This document shows, in pieces, positions 62,227 to 64,000 of a DNA stretch of 64,000 nt. Position 1 is the first letter of the stretch. Each line of letters starts with the position of its first letter. Origin of the DNA: Bradyrhizobium sp. WSM1417 (GTDB lineage Bacteria; Pseudomonadota; Alphaproteobacteria; Rhizobiales; Xanthobacteraceae); contig NZ_KI911783.1 in the NCBI RefSeq assembly GCF_000515415.1, forward strand, positions 7,861,831 through 7,925,830, in the 5' to 3' direction. A program made the translations under genes and the position numbers. The notes beneath the pieces are model-generated. The model was given only the letters and a program-made list of their open reading frames with translations. It had not been told where the DNA came from and ran no database searches.

Positions 62227-64000
62227 ATGCCCGTCCGCCAATTACCCGAACAGGTCGTCAACCGCATCGCCGCCGGCGAGGTGGTCGAGCGTCCCGCGAG
62301 CGTGGTCAAGGAGCTGGTCGAGAACGCCATCGATGCCGGCGCGAGCCGGATCGACGTCTTTACCGATGGCGGCGGGCGCCGGCGGATCGGCATCACCGAC
62401 GACGGCGGCGGCATGACCGCCAGGGACCTGTCACTGGCAGTCGAGCGTCACGCCACCTCCAAACTCGACGACGAGGATTTGCTGCAGATCCGTACGCTCG
62501 GATTCCGCGGCGAGGCGCTGCCCTCGATCGGCTCTGTGGCGCGGCTTGCCATCACCACGCGGCATGCCGGCGAGCCGCACGCCTGGGCGCTCAACGTCGA
62601 GGGTGGTGATAAATCCGAGATCATGCCGGCGGCGCTGGCCCACGGCACGCGGGTCGAGGTCAATGACCTCTTCTACGCGACGCCGGCGCGGCTGAAGTTC
62701 TTGAAGACCGACCGGACCGAGGCGGAAGCGATCCGTGAGGTCGTGCGGCGCCTCGCGATGGCGCGGCCCGAAATCGCCTTCACGCTGGCGGGCGAAGAGC
62801 GCGCCCCGGTGACCTGGGCTGCGGCACTGCCCGGCGTCGCCGGTCGCCTCACGCGTCTCGGCGACATCCTGGGAGCAGAGTTCCGCAGCCATGCCCTTGA
62901 GGTCCATGCCGAGCGTGAGGGCGTGGTGGTCGCCGGCTATGCCGCAGCGCCGGCGCTGACCAAAGCCAACGCGCTCGGGCAATATCTCTTCGTCAATGGC
63001 CGCCCGGTGCGCGACAAGCTGATCCTAGGGGCAGTCCGCGGGGCCTATGCCGACTATCTGCCGCGCGACCGCCATCCGGTGCTGGCGCTGTTCGTGACGC
63101 TCGATCCGCGCGAGGTCGACGCCAACGTACATCCGGCCAAGACCGAGGTGCGGTTTCGCAACGCCGGCCTCGTCCGCGCGCTGATCGTGCACGGATTGAA
63201 GGAAGGGCTTGCACGGGAGGGCCGGCGTACAGCGGCCAACAGCGGCGAGAGCGCGCTGTCGTCGTTCCGCCCCGCATTTACGCCGCGCCCGGCAAGCTGG
63301 GACTGGCGGGCGTCGCCATCCGCCCCGGTCGCGCCGATGCCGTCATTCGACGGCTCCGCCGTGCCGGCATTTACCGAGCGCGCGCAGGCTGCGTTCGATG
63401 TCGGCGCACCCAGCGCGGACGTGCGGATCGAATCCCAGCCGGTCAGTGACCTGGTCGACCGCCCGCTCGGCGCTGCGCGCACGCAGATCCACGAGACCTA
63501 TATCGTCTCGCAGACTCGCGACGGATTGATCATCGTCGACCAGCACGCCGCGCATGAACGCATCGTCTATGAACGGCTGAAGGCTTCGCTGGCGGAGAAC
63601 GGCGTGCAGCGGCAGATCCTGCTGATCCCCGAGATCGTCGAGATGGACGAGGCCACGGTGGAGCGCCTGCTCGAGCGCAGCGAGGAGCTGGCATCGTTCG
63701 GCCTTGCGATCGAATCCTTCGGCCCCGGCGCTGTCGCGGTGCGCGAGACGCCGTCGCTGCTCGGCAAGACCAATGCGGGCGGGCTCTTGCGCGATCTTTC
63801 CGAGCACATGGCCGAGTGGGACGAGGCGCTGCCTCTGGAGCGCCGCCTGATGCACGTCGCCGCCACCATGGCCTGCCACGGCTCGGTGCGCGCCGGCCGC
63901 AGGCTGCGGCCGGAGGAGATGAACGCCCTGCTCCGCGAGATGGAGGAGACGCCGAACTCCGGCCAGTGCAATCACGGCCGCCCGACCTATGTCGAGCTGA
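62227..64000 (+). CDS. mutL: DNA mismatch repair protein MutL, 3' end beyond window
   Basis: 591 codons are present, open at the right edge. The N-terminal GHKL ATPase is complete: VVNRIAAGEVVERPASVVKELVENAIDAGA (in parts), DDGGGM and TLGFRGEALPSI; then the transducer with NGRPVRDK and VDANVHPAKTEVRF. A Pro/Ala-rich linker (about 345-405) leads to the C-terminal dimerisation domain, which includes IIVDQHAAHERI and the conserved ACHGSVRAGRRL and GQCNHGRPTYVEL near the edge. It links MutS mismatch recognition to downstream steps. Confidence 0.97.
   Translation, partial: MPVRQLPEQVVNRIAAGEVVERPASVVKELVENAIDAGASRIDVFTDGGGRRRIGITDDGGGMTARDLSLAVERHATSKLDDEDLLQIRTLGFRGEALPSIGSVARLAITTRHAGEPHAWALNVEGGDKSEIMPAALAHGTRVEVNDLFYATPARLKFLKTDRTEAEAIREVVRRLAMARPEIAFTLAGEERAPVTWAAALPGVAGRLTRLGDILGAEFRSHALEVHAEREGVVVAGYAAAPALTKANALGQYLFVNGRPVRDKLILGAVRGAYADYLPRDRHPVLALFVTLDPREVDANVHPAKTEVRFRNAGLVRALIVHGLKEGLAREGRRTAANSGESALSSFRPAFTPRPASWDWRASPSAPVAPMPSFDGSAVPAFTERAQAAFDVGAPSADVRIESQPVSDLVDRPLGAARTQIHETYIVSQTRDGLIIVDQHAAHERIVYERLKASLAENGVQRQILLIPEIVEMDEATVERLLERSEELASFGLAIESFGPGAVAVRETPSLLGKTNAGGLLRDLSEHMAEWDEALPLERRLMHVAATMACHGSVRAGRRLRPEEMNALLREMEETPNSGQCNHGRPTYVEL

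Overview
The window looks like a chromosomal segment of a Bradyrhizobium-type alphaproteobacterium. The evidence is strongly GC-rich coding sequence, alphaproteobacterial gene sets and gene orders, a type II lumazine synthase (RibH2-like) behind an FMN riboswitch, and many short dispersed intergenic repeats of the kind common in that genus. No tRNA, rRNA, insertion sequence, prophage or CRISPR array was seen. The genus is inferred from overall character, not from a marker gene.

Layout. 1-2570 is a visibly AT-richer accessory patch. It holds one large, incomplete minus-strand gene that joins an N-terminal HD phosphohydrolase-like domain to an HSP90/GHKL-type ATPase. 2.6-8.9 kb is a stretch of small hypothetical, membrane, secreted, NTF2-like and MaoC-like genes with several adjacent paralog pairs and one small gene broken by an in-frame TGA. 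9.0-16.2 kb holds housekeeping genes: ychF, pth, rplY, a ubiK-like gene, a dienelactone hydrolase, and the lgt-midA-pgeF run. 16.3-20.2 kb has a lipoprotein, prs, and a translationally coupled zinc-peptidase/ATP-grasp pair of unknown role. 20.3-28 kb has riboswitch-controlled ribH, a ybjN-like gene, proC, hisS, a tandem pair of DUF2314 genes and ilvE. 28.2-30.9 kb is a MarR regulator/OmpR regulator/sensor kinase operon resembling PetP-PetR plus a kinase.

31-44.6 kb mixes periplasmic proteins, RNase T2, rlmJ, a cold-shock gene, an outer-membrane barrel protein, uvrC, the pgsA-moaD-moaE-prmB operon, a holin-like/YihY membrane pair, a methyltransferase and a winged-helix/TolB-like/TPR protein. 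44.7-49.7 kb has a membrane EAL protein with a degenerate catalytic site (TipF-like), a HAD hydrolase, a CheY-like receiver, ribF, and a RES/Xre-type toxin-antitoxin module whose toxin gene carries a frameshift. 49.9-57.9 kb has ileS-lspA, a secreted hypothetical protein, a pair of M16 peptidases and arfB. 57.9-61.5 kb carries an apparent dehydrogenase operon: cytochrome c, VOC protein, Tat-exported small subunit and GMC flavoprotein. The window ends in a ribbon-helix-helix gene and an incomplete mutL.

The items most worth follow-up are the HD-HSP90-like protein at the left edge, the frameshifted RES toxin beside an intact antitoxin, the zinc-peptidase/ATP-grasp pair, the degenerate EAL protein, and the set of inverted-repeat intergenic elements.
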